A stretch of 64,000 nucleotides of DNA. Source: a virus. Numbering within the stretch: the first letter of the stretch is position 1; each line of letters starts with the position of its first letter. Made by a program: the position numbers and the translations under genes. Of this stretch, positions 1-12,200 are shown piece by piece. Where the stretch lies: IMG/VR virus record IMGVR_UViG_3300035698_016797, positions 117,031 through 181,030 of that record; one strand, written 5' to 3'. The notes beneath the pieces are model-generated. The model saw nothing but the letters and a program-made list of their open reading frames with translations. It was not told the origin of the DNA and did not search any database.

Positions 1-1615
1 CTGGATGTGTTGATGGTTCATATTCTTTGGCCGTAGTGTTCCATTCAAAGACATAATCAAATGGTGAAAGTTGTGAAACGCCGGAAGCTGCCGTTCCATC
101 ACTATCACGAGATTGTCCGAACCATTCGTCTTCTTTTCCTGCCCATCCAGAAGCAGATGCTACAGCACCAGTTCCTCCACAATGAGAACATGCTCCAGGC
201 CATGGCATCCAAGCCTCATATCTCAATCCTAAAATACTAGCATATTTTTTTTCTCTGGAATTCGCAAGAAACGGATCATATGGAAAGATGTCGTCCAGCT
301 TTGTGTATCCCTGTTTTTCAGATTCTCCTTTGTATGAATCTGTTGCTGTTGCTATCAGCTCTGCCATCCCTCCCCACTCTGTAGTGCTTGGATATGTCAT
401 TGTGTGTTTAATATTGACGGTTGCAGCATCGTAACCACTCGTAACGTCCCATCCTGGATACAGAGGGCAACCAACAATACAATATCTTCCACTAGCATTC
501 GCCAATGCATATGTAGGCATGGAGTATCTGTACCCATCCCAATTGTAGTTGTTTAAATAGTAAACACTACTGGCTGTTGGAGTCATTGTCATATCTTTAT
601 GGTCTGGATGTATGTATGAGTGTCCACTATACCATTCAATCGGAGATCCAAACAGGCGGAATACGGTTGCAAGCTCGCTTGTTTTTTTGACAGAGTTGTC
701 CTTAATTACATTGACTGACCCTGAATGTTCACCAGTAGTATCTAAGACCAAATCGTAAATGTAATCTTTGTTAGGATTGGCAGAGTCCGCCGTGGCATAG
801 TGTAAAGGTCTCAAATCTCCTTGATTAGAATTTGATAGTGAAACTTTTGTGATTACCAAACCGTCCATTCCTGGATCATACACAATTTTGTATGTTCCGG
901 CAGAAGATATTGTCTGATAAATAGCTTCGGCTACAGAGGTGTTTTCAAACCTTAGCATTTTTGGAACAAAGCTTGCCAAATCTGAGGTGTTAGAAAAGTC
1001 AATAGAGGAATATGTAAACCAAGTAAGAGGAGTATATTCGGCATCAAATTCGAAGATTTGCTTTGCTGCACTGGCAAAAATATCCTCAATAATTTCTGCA
1101 ACTGTCATGTTTTCCTCTTTTACGACCAAGTTCTTTTCGTCCCAGTTCATTTCTCTTGGATCATCATAAGATTCGTTATAAATTTTAGTTACAGTTTCAT
1201 CGTTAAGTCTTGATTTCATGCATTTACATGTAACTGTGTACTGAGAACCCTTCCCACCTTTTTGATGTGCAACATTAGATACAATCCCCTGAAAGATTAT
1301 GCTCATGTCAACATCTCCCCATGAGCTTGCGACGCCTCCGGCACTTGTGGCTTTTGCAACAACTTCTTGCCCAATACTTGGAACAGTAAGACTTCCTTTG
1401 GCTTCATACGTAGTAGTATTACTGTCTGTAATGGTAAATGTCATAGTTCCTGGGACTGCATCTGATGTGACCGTTATAGAACTAACGTTACAGTCTAATT
1501 CTTCTCCTCCAGCTGGGGAAGCTCCAAGAACAAGAGTTCCAGAGACAAAGCTTTGAACTCTAATCAAGTATGGTGTTAGCGGTGATTGTACTTCCGTATT
1601 TGCATCAACTGTCAT
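1..1615 (-). CDS. Baseplate hub / tail-associated protein, partial (C terminus outside window)
   Basis: Open from an ATG at 1615 to the left edge, 538 codons without a stop; AAGAGGAAAAGG lies just upstream. It is the last visible gene of the tail module. After a beta-rich start it has a segment (IIFQGIVSNV, then YTVTCKCMKSRL) of the type seen in phage hub proteins related to gpD/gp27, which bind the distal end of the tail tube. Around residue 490 a CSHCGGTG motif could hold a metal ion, but I see no second CxxC pair before the edge. Position after the tape measure and two distal tail proteins fits a hub or Tal protein. The family call is by motif style and gene order only; the C-terminal part that could carry a lysin or receptor-binding domain is not visible. 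Confidence 0.55.
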   Translation of the reverse strand, partial: MTVDANTEVQSPLTPYLIRVQSFVSGTLVLGASPAGGEELDCNVSSITVTSDAVPGTMTFTITDSNTTTYEAKGSLTVPSIGQEVVAKATSAGGVASSWGDVDMSIIFQGIVSNVAHQKGGKGSQYTVTCKCMKSRLNDETVTKIYNESYDDPREMNWDEKNLVVKEENMTVAEIIEDIFASAAKQIFEFDAEYTPLTWFTYSSIDFSNTSDLASFVPKMLRFENTSVAEAIYQTISSAGTYKIVYDPGMDGLVITKVSLSNSNQGDLRPLHYATADSANPNKDYIYDLVLDTTGEHSGSVNVIKDNSVKKTSELATVFRLFGSPIEWYSGHSYIHPDHKDMTMTPTASSVYYLNNYNWDGYRYSMPTYALANASGRYCIVGCPLYPGWDVTSGYDAATVNIKHTMTYPSTTEWGGMAELIATATDSYKGESEKQGYTKLDDIFPYDPFLANSREKKYASILGLRYEAWMPWPGACSHCGGTGAVASASGWAGKEDEWFGQSRDSDGTAASGVSQLSPFDYVFEWNTTAKEYEPSTHP

Positions 1616-1627
1616 AACCTTTTCCTC

Positions 1628-2527
1628 TTAATATTGGGCAGTAAACGATACTGCCGTTCCTTTTCCGTTTCTTCCGGGAGACACACCTACGCTCGATCCA
1701 TCAATGAACAGGTCTAAAAATAATTCATCCCCAGAATCTAAACTATCTACAACTTTTATATCAACCTTTCCGTCCGTAAATCCATTGGATATATCCACCA
1801 ATGCTGCGTTGCCCAAGCTCCCAGAGGGAGGAGATACACAACCCGCTCCTGGCCCAGCCGTTCCCTGTACGGCGAAACTTCTTCTGTTCCACCCTGAAAA
1901 GTAAAGCTCAGAACCATTTGCAAACGTATATGTTTGTTCTGCTATCCTTGGTATCTCTGCTGTGATTGTAACAACTCCTCCATCAAGAATGTAGTCATTT
2001 GCATTGCTGCTGATTTTAACCTTTTTAGATGGTACTTCTGCTTCTATTAAAGTTGCACTATACTTAATAAGATTAGGCCAAAGAGTCTCTTCTATTGTAA
2101 GAGATTGAGGTCTCGCATAAACTCTTCCGCCGCCATTATTCAATAAACCACTTGGAAGAGGAACACACCTGTTGTCCTCAAGGGTTCCCCAACTTGACAT
2201 TGCAGTGGGAGCTACACCTTCTGATGCTGTTGAAAGGGCACTATATAGGGCTTCATATGCAGATTTTAAAGAGTTGTATTTAGATTCATCTGTTCCAGTT
2301 CCTCCTGATGGAAGAATCTCAGCGTTGATTGTAAACGTTCCATTGATAGTATAGACAGCCTTAGATCTTCCAACATTGGCTTCGTTATAAACAAACCCAA
2401 CCTGCATACTTGCAAGATAATATCCCCACAATGGATCATAAACCTCGCTTCTCACATCTGGAGTAACAGGAGGCGTTGGGTTTATGTCCAGAGATCGTAT
2501 GTGTCCATAATGTATTGGTAAAGACAT
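1628..2527 (-). CDS. Distal tail / tail-tip structural protein
   Basis: A 299-residue protein with RBS AAGGATAAAAC before ATG. It is beta-rich, with few charged clusters and no signal peptide or membrane segment. It contains an internal tube-like segment (YTFANGSELYFSGWNRRSF) and three Pro-Ser-Gly tripeptides. It follows a 249-residue gene of similar style; both have a central block resembling the beta-sandwich of tail tube or Dit-like proteins, so the pair may be ancient paralogues, though I cannot align them with confidence. Location between the tape measure and the hub argues for a distal tail or tail-tip ring component. No enzymatic motif is visible. Confidence 0.5.
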   Translation of the reverse strand: MSLPIHYGHIRSLDINPTPPVTPDVRSEVYDPLWGYYLASMQVGFVYNEANVGRSKAVYTINGTFTINAEILPSGGTGTDESKYNSLKSAYEALYSALSTASEGVAPTAMSSWGTLEDNRCVPLPSGLLNNGGGRVYARPQSLTIEETLWPNLIKYSATLIEAEVPSKKVKISSNANDYILDGGVVTITAEIPRIAEQTYTFANGSELYFSGWNRRSFAVQGTAGPGAGCVSPPSGSLGNAALVDISNGFTDGKVDIKVVDSLDSGDELFLDLFIDGSSVGVSPGRNGKGTAVSFTAQY

Positions 2528-2536
2528 GTTTTATCC

Positions 2537-3286
2537 TTATAGTATCTGTGGAGGTGCAATCATTTCCGCTGTCATGTGTGCAATTTTATTTTCAACATCC
2601 CATCTCACAGAACCTTTGGTTATCATACACTCGTGAATATCAGTTTCTGTAGGCTCCAAGGCTTCTGGTATTGCCTCTGAAAGGTCAAACGTTAAAGGAT
2701 ACCCAGAAGGAGATGTGGCGCTATCAGAAGAAAGTCTTTGTTCCAACGTTGAAACCAATCCACTAGGATAAGCATCATTACTATTGACCACATAGTCTCC
2801 TGTAACAGTAACCTTAAGCATGTCGTGTCCCAGTTGTTGCCTTTGCCATCCGTCTACGGAGAATGCCGCGTCTTGTGCCCTTCTGATTTTAGATGGAGTT
2901 ATAGAAATCTTTGGGTTCCACAGGGTGTATCCCCACCATCCTATTGATGCAGCTGTACTTCCCGAGTTGTCGTTGTCAAATTCGAGAGTTACTTTTCCCC
3001 AATCTCTCCACACACCTCCGTCATAAGAGATTCCCTTCAGGATCATATTGTTTAAAACTGCGTGTGGAAGAGTTAGGGTTCCGACTCCAACGTTTGATCC
3101 CTTCATCGCATCAAGATCTGCGGCGGTCATTTCTGACGTTTGTAGGGTTCCTGTTACAGAAATTGACATAGTATTTCTGGCGGAGCCAGAGCCTTCCCAT
3201 GCAAACTTGTGCTGTATGTAATACATGATACGAGACAACGTGCACGTACCACTATCATTTGTAAAGGACATGTTGCTAAGTGCCAT
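2537..3286 (-). CDS. Distal tail structural protein
   Basis: A 249-residue protein, the first gene after the tape measure, separated from it by 10 bases, with RBS AAGGAACAGGTT before ATG. Sequence is beta-rich (repeated GTxxxTLxF and KxTVTGDY patterns) and contains two Pro-Ser-Gly tripeptides (YPSGLV, SPSGYP). In siphophages this slot usually holds the distal tail protein (Dit), which forms the hexameric ring joining tube and tip. I see no family-specific motif, so the role is inferred from synteny. No signal peptide, membrane segment or coiled coil is apparent. Confidence 0.5.
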   Translation of the reverse strand: MALSNMSFTNDSGTCTLSRIMYYIQHKFAWEGSGSARNTMSISVTGTLQTSEMTAADLDAMKGSNVGVGTLTLPHAVLNNMILKGISYDGGVWRDWGKVTLEFDNDNSGSTAASIGWWGYTLWNPKISITPSKIRRAQDAAFSVDGWQRQQLGHDMLKVTVTGDYVVNSNDAYPSGLVSTLEQRLSSDSATSPSGYPLTFDLSEAIPEALEPTETDIHECMITKGSVRWDVENKIAHMTAEMIAPPQIL

Positions 3287-3296
3287 AACCTGTTCC

Positions 3297-6200
3297 TTAT
3301 CCTATAGACTGATCTTGTACAATCTGACCAGTCTGCAACTGATCCCTGGTGTCCTGAGCCTGAATGATCAACGCTCTTAGTTCCGTTAGCATCTCAGTGA
3401 CGCTGTCATCAATAGAAACCTCAACGTTTCCTTCGTGTTCAACATGAGCACTACTTATATTACCCTCAGAACCGCTTATTGTTTTCATATTTTCTACGGC
3501 AAGCTTAAATTCTTCTGCAACTTGCCTGAATTGATTTACTACTGGAGCAAATTGAGCATCATTTGCGCGAGCAAAATCACTAGTACTGACATTTCTACCA
3601 GAACCATTTGCAAACCCTGGGACACCCATCTTTTCAAAGGTGTCTACGTCTCCAGCAGACAAAACTCTTTCTTGCCCATGAAGTAGTGCCAGTTGTGCCA
3701 TATTTCTACTACCAGGAAGTCTTCCGCGACTACCATTTTTGAATTGTCTGCCACCAGCCATTTTTTTAGCTTCATCAACAGTTAATTCTCCACTTCTAAA
3801 CTTGGCTAAAACTCCAAGTCCTTCATTGCTTGGTCTGCCATGTAGAACATTTGGTTTTTTAGGTACTTTTGCATATGGGTCTGATTTTATTCCCGGATCA
3901 CCAATTTTAGACTTTTTAATTACTATATGATAACCTCTATCTCTTAAATCTTGAATATATTTAGCCTGATCTTTCCAAGACATGGCATCAAGCATTGCCT
4001 TTTCGACATGAACCTTGCGTTTAGGACGTATAACTTTAGCTTTTGACCCACTCATAACTTGAGGGTTGGCTATGTTTATTTCTCTCTGCTTTGGCCTTGT
4101 AGAGATCGCCATTAAAGATTTGCTACTAGAGGTAGTTTTTGAAGTTTCAAGTTCTGACTTTTCTTGCTTCAACAATTCTAGCTGTTTCTGCTTTTGAAGC
4201 TCTTCTTTTAGCCAAACATCTCCCTGCTTTCTATTTTTAGGGTCGCCATAACGTGCACGACTCTGCATGGTTTGAACAAATTCACCAGTGGCAATATTAT
4301 ACTCTCTTCCCTCTCCATCAGTCTTCAGAAGAATACTTCTATTTAACGCTTTAATTCTTTGTTCAAGAGAGGAAATTTTCTCTCCCCTATTAAGGTCTGA
4401 ATAGCGAGATTTTTCATACGACAGAAAGCTATTTCCCCCTTTGTGAAAGTCTTCAAGGGTTGCATCTGGATATGTTTTTTGGAAAGACTCCAACGTTCTA
4501 AGAGCACCAGACTTTTTCAGAGAGTCTTTCATCTCTTTAAGCTCTTTGATGCGGTTTTCAGATTGTCTGGCTTGTTTTGTAGGTCTGCCTCCTGGGCCAA
4601 CCTCTTGCGATCTGTTTTGATGGAACGCAGATGCTTCTTTGAGCCATTTTGCGACTTGAGTGGGAGCTTCATTGTAGAGTTGATTGTTGTAGAACTTGGT
4701 AAATCCTGGATCGGCCTTCATAGCCTTGAAAAGTTCTTCATTCTTGAATTCCAAGTCGCTCATTAGTTTGACGGCACGAGTAGGCTCACGCCTTTTGACA
4801 TGTTCTGCAATTTTATCTTTGATAGCCTGAACGTGATGACGCCAGTCTCCATAGACTCTTTTATTTCTGTCGTCGTCTCCTTCTAAATTTCCAACTGTTG
4901 TTGCCCTTTTGAGAGATAGGGGTTCAAGCTCTTTAAGTTTTTCTACAAACCTTTTCTTCTCATCAGGAAGAGGCATACTTCCAGTAACAAGACGACTCAT
5001 CCAACTTTCGTACATTGCAAAACGATCACCATCTGTATACTTTTCCGTATCCATAAGTTTGGAAATAAGAGAGCCTGCTGTTCCTTTTCTGGAAATCTTA
5101 GAAAGATGTTGTCCAACATTGGGCCAGTCAAATTGTGGATATATATCAGTGGCGGCAAATGCACTCTTATAGTTCGTAGGAATGGCGTTATTCCCCAATT
5201 GATTAGAGAGAAACTTGCTCATTCCAGAGTCATATCTTGTTTTTCTATTACCGGCTCCAAGCTTTCGTAACTCCTCTAAAAATTCAAAGACGTTTCCAGC
5301 GTTGGCGCTTGTGTCTGTTCCACGTTTTGTAAGGGTTGAGCTTGTAAGATTAGCCTTCATAAGTTGGCCAAGACGATGTCCATAATTAGCCCTCATGGAA
5401 TCTTTTGAATCTCCACGAGCTAAGCCTTCCCCAATACCAAAGTCAACACCGGCAGATCCAAAGATCGTCATACCGCCCCTGTTGAGAAATGAGCTGTTTC
5501 CGTCTTCGGCAGTAGCGGCAATCATTCTGTCGGCAGTTGAAATAGTTCCAACGGAATCTTCCTTGTCACTCTTAAATAGATTTCCAACACCACGCCCACT
5601 TTCTTTTAAAGTTTTTAGAGCTAGGGGAAGACCAAGATTGGCTACCGTGGTTCCAACACCTCTCATCAACTGTCCTGTTCCATGGGTTGCACCACGGGCG
5701 CTTAGAAGACTTGCGTTTCCACCTTTGTCTCCACCAGCAAGAGCTTCCATTCCAACTCCACCAACGTTAATAAGAGATCCAATTGCAGATGTTGTAAACG
5801 CTGTGGTTGCAGCAGCAGATCCAAGAGCCTTGCCTGCAAGTTTTCCGGCAGATCCAAGAACCTTTCCAGCTCCACGTCCTACGTTACCAGCATGTCTGCC
5901 CATTGTTGGCATTGCAGCCTTCCCATTAACGAGGGCGTTTCCTATTTGACCCTTGGCAGCTGTTAATGCCTTTCCAATTCCTCCACGAGCAGATCCAAGA
6001 GCATCACCGATTCCTTTCGCCATAGGGCCGACCTTGCCGGTTGAAGCTCTTAGGGTAGAGCCTGCAAGTTCGGTAGCCTTTTTGAAAGAGCCAGGATTAA
6101 GTTTGTTGAGAATGGAAGAGTCTAGTCCAAACATTCCAGATTCCCAAGCAGTAGATCTAAGTTTTCCAAAAGTGGATTTGTCGTCATCCATCCATGCTGC

Positions 6201-9200
6201 ACCAATATTACTAGCATGGTTGACAGCGGACATTCCTATTCCAGCCGTCCCAAGTCCTACACTGGAATTTTTGCCAATAACCTTTTTAAGACCACTAATT
6301 CCCATTGCTCCAGTAGAACCAATTCCACTTAGATTCCCAACCATTTGTGCGTATAGATTATTTTTGTCAAAACTTTCACCTTCTCTAAGGTTTTTTAAGT
6401 CCATTGCTGTACTAATGTTTTCATGAAGTTCGTATGCGTGTTTTCCAGCCTCAAATGCTCCTCCAACAGCAACTACTCCTCCAAGCCCAAACTTATTAGC
6501 ACCAATAGATTCGGCCATTCCTTCTGACAATTTGAACTTTTCTCTCCAGCCCACTCCAAACGGTATTTTGCTTCCAGTTTCAAATCCTGGAACACCAAGT
6601 CTTTCATAAGAGTCAACTTCGTTTGCTGAAAGAACTCTTTCCTGTCCATGTAATACAGACAGTAATGGTTGAGATCTTCCCAGTGGAATTCTTCCGTTAG
6701 TAGATTTGTAAGATCTTCCTGTCCCTCTTGCTTCATGAGGAAGTCCCATGTTTCCAACGTTTTGCCCCGTGATAACATCTCTTACAGTTCCCCTGTCTCC
6801 CATTGATGCACGAAGCATCATTGACATCATTTTGACAAGTTCTACCATTCCGCTTTTTTCATCATTTCCCGCACCGGCTATCTGTTTTTTGGTAAGCGCA
6901 TCCCATTGACGAAAGGAGTCTGGACTCATTCCTCCAGAGCCTCCTATACCAGCCGCAAGCTTTTGACCCAGAGCTTCAATTTCTGAAATCTCTACAGGTG
7001 CAGCTTTTGCTCTCGCTGCAACCAACATTGTAGTTGCTGCTGCAAAGATGATTTCAGCGGCATTCATTTGTAGCTTACTTGCCTCTGCAAGAGCAATGCT
7101 TTCCTCATTTCTTGCCATTTTGTCTACGAGAGCACCTATCAGAGTACTTGTCTTGGCAAGTTGCTTTAGTCCTGGATCTGAAAAGATTCCCTCAAGAGAT
7201 TTTCCAGAAGACTTAAGTGCTTGAATGTAACCATATGCTGCCTTTTCTTGACCGGACGCCATTGCGAAATTCTTTCGCATTGCAGGATCACTTTCTCTAT
7301 TAACATTCTTAATTGCCTTTCCAGCCTGTGCTATTGCACCTCTCATGGTTGCAGTGACAGCTTCTGGCAGACGTCCTTCAAATTGATTCATCACCTGAGC
7401 TGCAACAACCGCGATTTCTTTCATTTCACCAGTCACAGTCTTAGTCATATTTACTTGTGCCTGAAAAACTCCTGAACCAAGCATTTTTGCTGCACTGTAT
7501 TCTGCACGAGAACGCTTCTGTAGCTGTACCTGTTTAGCCATTGCACTAAGCATTTTCAATTGAGCATTAGCTTTTTGCTCTGCGAGCTTGGCAAGTTCTG
7601 CTTCAAACTTTGCTCCCATTTGAGAAAGTTTGTTTACTTCAGCCTGTGCGGCTGAGATGTTTTCGTGAAGTTGATATCTGTCTCTTAAAGCCTTTAGGTC
7701 TCCCTCTTGCTTTCTAATACTTGCAAGTTGATTGGCAACTGTACTGATTGTGATGTTCAGCGCCCTCATATTTGAGATTTCGCTAGAGGCAACACCCTTG
7801 ATTATCTTTTGATAACTGTTTAGGTATTGGGTAAATTCCTTATAGTTTTTGAAGAAGTTATCAAGCTCAACTCTTGATGCAATGATGCTGTCCTTATATC
7901 TTTCTTGGGCATCTGCACTCTGTACAAGAACCTGTCTCATATTAGAGAATTCTTTGATGGATTTATTCAACGCATTAAGCTGAGTTCTTGCAGCCTTAAT
8001 CTTCTGTTCAAGATTTCCCATCTCATCTTTTGCACCATCAGACTTGTTGGCCATATTTCTATATTCTGTAATAGACTTTGTAAGACCTTGAATTTCTTCT
8101 TTCAGTTCTTGGGCATTTCTTTTCCTTCTCTGGATTTGTCTCAACAGAGATGTTGCAACGGCATCCATGGGTGCCTGAAGAGCATTGAGTTGCTGACGAG
8201 TATTACTGAACAGAGAGTTTACTTCAGAATTTATGCGACGAGCAGCATCTGTTGTTAACTGGAAATCTTTAACAAGAGCTTTTCCAACTTGGATACGAGA
8301 AAGCTTCCCAGCTTGACCATGAACCTTCTTAAGCCCTTCACTGGCCTTTACAGAGAGATCAGTTACTTCTTTAATGCTCGATCTAAGCTGTGTGTACGCC
8401 TGCTTCTCAAGTATTGATTGTGCAAGCAGTAATGCCTCTGTTAATTTGTTGCTACCAAGCCTTGCTCTTTCCTGTGCGTCTGATACGTCATTAAATTCGG
8501 CAACCAATTTCTCCGTAGAGTAGTCGAGGTTTGCCATTTGGAAAATCTGATTCATCCAGTCTGCATACGACTGGAATGTTTTTAGTGCGCCATCTGCACC
8601 CTCTCCCATGTCATAAAATCCCTTTGCTGTTTGTTTCGCGCTTTGAGATACTGCGCGAGCATACAGAGTGGGAAGTTCAAGGATCAATTGACGTTGCTTT
8701 TCGTTCATTGCCATACTGGCCATTCCAGCAGAGAACATGTCCGAAATGCTTCCTTCTGGTTTCTGTGCCATTTTTCCCATCATGGCAATTGTACTACCAA
8801 GGCTTTCAACGTTTAGTTTTGCATTTTCAATATTATTGATTGCAGTCTGAAACTCTGGACCAATAGCACCAATCAATTTTGGCAGACTTTCCATACTTTT
8901 TGATGTTAACTGAATCTGACGACGCAACTCTGGAAGCGTGTCTGTTTGAAAAAGTGTGAACTGTTGAAGTTTAAGAGGGTGCTCCATCTGCATCTTCATT
9001 ATGCTGTAATTGTCTATTATACTTTGGAACAAAGTCTTCGATGTTGTCCCGAATCTTTTCAGAGCTTTAAGAGGTGTTCTGAGAAGTCCAGAACCAAGCG
9101 TATCTAGGGATATAATCACATCTTCATACTTTTTGAGGTCAATATCTGGTGCTTGAACCGACAAGGCTTTCAACGCACCTTTTCTAACCGTAGTAGTATC

Positions 9201-12200
9201 GCTATCCTTGTTTACCTCGAAGTTAATATTGCTAGTATCTCCAGCACCTTCTCCTGTAAACTTTCCATTTTTACCAAGGAATTTTGTTCTCTGTACAGTA
9301 AATGCTCTCATTCCTTCAGAAGCTTTGCGAGTCATATCTTCAAACAGGATGAATTGTTCAGCTCTTTCCTCAAGAACCTTTTTCACACCAGGAGACATCC
9401 TAAAGGATAATCCCTTGAAAGATTGTGATATTTTCTTTCTAGCCAATTCGCTAACAACTTGCTGTTCACTAGAGTGTTTGGCAAGCGTGCTGAGGGCAAT
9501 CTTCTCTTCTTTAGTAAGGGTGTTCATCATGGTACTGGCAGATTTAATACCTCTCATTGCCATATAAACAGCAGTTCCCTGGTCTTCTATTGCCCTATAA
9601 ACGTGTTCTGATTGTTTGTCTACCTGGGTTCTAATTGTAGATTGAGCATCGCTCATCTTGATGATGCTTTGGTCTATGCGTGCACGCTTCTCTAACAAAC
9701 TTCTTCCCATACCAAGGGGTCCATCTTTAAGAGCTTTCTCGGGACCAACCTTCGCAATCTTTGCATCAATACTGCGTCTTTCCAATTCAAGCTTGTCAAG
9801 TCCCTTGTTGTATCCTTTCATTTGCCCAACAAGACTGTCGAATAGGGTTCCTCCAAACATTCCTGTGCTCTGGAAGAATGCAGACGTAGAGGCTTTTGAT
9901 CTCAATTGCTTGCGAGTTTTATCCCTTTTCTCACTGTTCCCAAATGCAGATTCTGCTGCATCTGCATTGATTCCATTATACAGTGCTGGGGCACCAATCT
10001 TTCTTGCACCGGGAAGAAGTCTACTTAGAGCATCTTCTGCATCCTTAAAATTTTGCATATCAATTGGAGTGATAGGCTGAGAATTTTTCATCAAATCGCT
10101 AATGCGCATATATACACTTAATGATGCATCAAGAGTTTTAAGACGTTCCTGTTCTAGTCCAATAATCCTACGGGTAAGAGCTTCGCTGCCAGTGATTCTT
10201 TTCCCAATATCACCAATAGCTCTTCTTGAAAGAGTTAACGTTGCCAAGATTGCCAAACCGGCGGCAACCCATCCTTGCTTGAACTGGAAGGCTGTTTTGG
10301 TTGATTTTACAAGCATCTTATTGATGCCACCAATTGCACTTCCAACTTTTTCGCTACTGCCCACCATGTTTCCTACCATGGTTCCAAAAATAGCTTGATT
10401 CATTACAATAGAACCTGTCGCGTTAGCAACATCTCCCATCATGGTTCTTCCACTTGGGCTAAACATATCCTTTTGCGTTTGAGCAAACGTTTTCATCGCT
10501 ATACCGGTCATCGTTAATTGTAAACGATACCTATTGAAAAACATGTGTGTCTGTTCTCCAACTTCTGCAATCTTGTTCTTTTGTTTGTCCCAGGCTTTGC
10601 CCATTCCAGAGAAGTAAATCTGTTCTTTTTCGAGTCTAGCTTTGGCTGTTTCTCCAGCACCTCTTTTAAGTTCTTGCTCTTGTTCTGGTGATGTACCTTC
10701 TCCTCTTGCAGATCTTGCGGCAAGTCTGGCTTGAAGAATATCATTGGTCATCGTTTCGCTAGTCTCGTTTTGGCCGAGAAACTTTCCAAACCCCGTACCT
10801 TTACCTCCAAAACCTGTTCTTGCAAAACCTGTAATTCCTTGCTCTTTTCTCCACTTAGACATTCGGCTATTCATAGCCTTATTTACACCCTGTCTTTCTC
10901 CTCCATGTGCAACAAATTGATCTAGGCCAGAAAATCTAAATGCTCTAGCTCCAACTGCTCCAATACCTCCAAGAACACCTGCTGTTGCGAATAATGACTT
11001 GCCAGGCATTTTTTCAAAAATACCAGTAACATCCTTAGTGAGAGATGCTATTGATTTCAAAATGCTTAAAGCGCCAGAGTCTCCAATCTGAGCATATAGA
11101 CTTTGAAACCCTGCTCTCATGGATGCTAACTGTTTCTCCGTAGTATCCATAACCTTCTGATTCTCTCGGAAGGTTGAACCTTGAGAATCAAGACTGAGTT
11201 TTGTAGATTTGATTACGTCGTCCCACTTATCCATAAGAACAAGGATACTGTTATAACGACGAGTTCCCGCAATCGTAATCGCAGCATTCTGTCTTTGGAC
11301 GTTGGTAAGAGTTTTCCATCTTCCGCCAAGTTGTTGTAGAATACTAAATGCATCCCTGAATTGACCGTCAGCGTTATATACTGCAATACCAAGGTTCTGT
11401 AGGGCTTCTACTGCCTCGTCCGTTCTTAAGTGGGATAGAATGTATCTAAAAGACCTACCTAGCTGATTACCAGTCTGTCTGGTTGAAGATCCTACGGCAG
11501 CTACAAAACCATTCAACTCATCAAAAGTGATACCGGCAATACGAGCTGCTGTACCAGACTGTTTTACAGCCTGAGCAAGGGTTGCAGATGTAACGGCTGT
11601 TCTGTTCTCAACTTCATTCCATGCATCAAGAATTCTAATCGAATCTTTGTCTTCGATATTAAACTGTCTAATTGCGGCAGTAAGAGATTCTGTTGCCTCT
11701 GCTGCCTTCAGTACGGTAGTGTTTGATGCTATCATAGCTGTCTCTGCAAGCTGGGTTGCTGCGGCAGCACTTTTGCCCTGTTGTGCAAAGATTGTCATGG
11801 CGTTTGCAGTTTCTACAATTGAAGTACCAAATTCTTTAGCCATTCTTTGGGAAGATTGTGAAACCTGTTCGATGTTTACGAACAAAGGGTTCATTACCTT
11901 AGTAACGTTGACAACGGCAGATTCAAATTGAGTCATCGTTTGAACTGCATTGCGAAGCCTGTGGATTACTCCGTATAGAGCAAAAGACATTCCTCCGTAT
12001 AGAACAACTCTATTGGCAACACCCTTTACCAGCTTGTTTACGGAATACTCTGCCGCGAGAGTTTCTCTAGCTGTTTTCCCAACCTGTTTTTCGTGTCTTG
12101 CAAGTGCAGATGGGTCCGCTGTCTGTAGGGTGCTGGCTTTTCCTTCTCCGGCACTTGCCATGTGAGACAGACGACTTCTCAATCCTTCTTGTAGACCTTG

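Noticed and set aside
5395-6426. Long plus-strand frames opposite the tape measure (also near 12.8-13.6 kb)
   Set aside because: They lack ribosome binding sites and mirror the codon bias of the minus-strand gene, as expected for antisense shadows.
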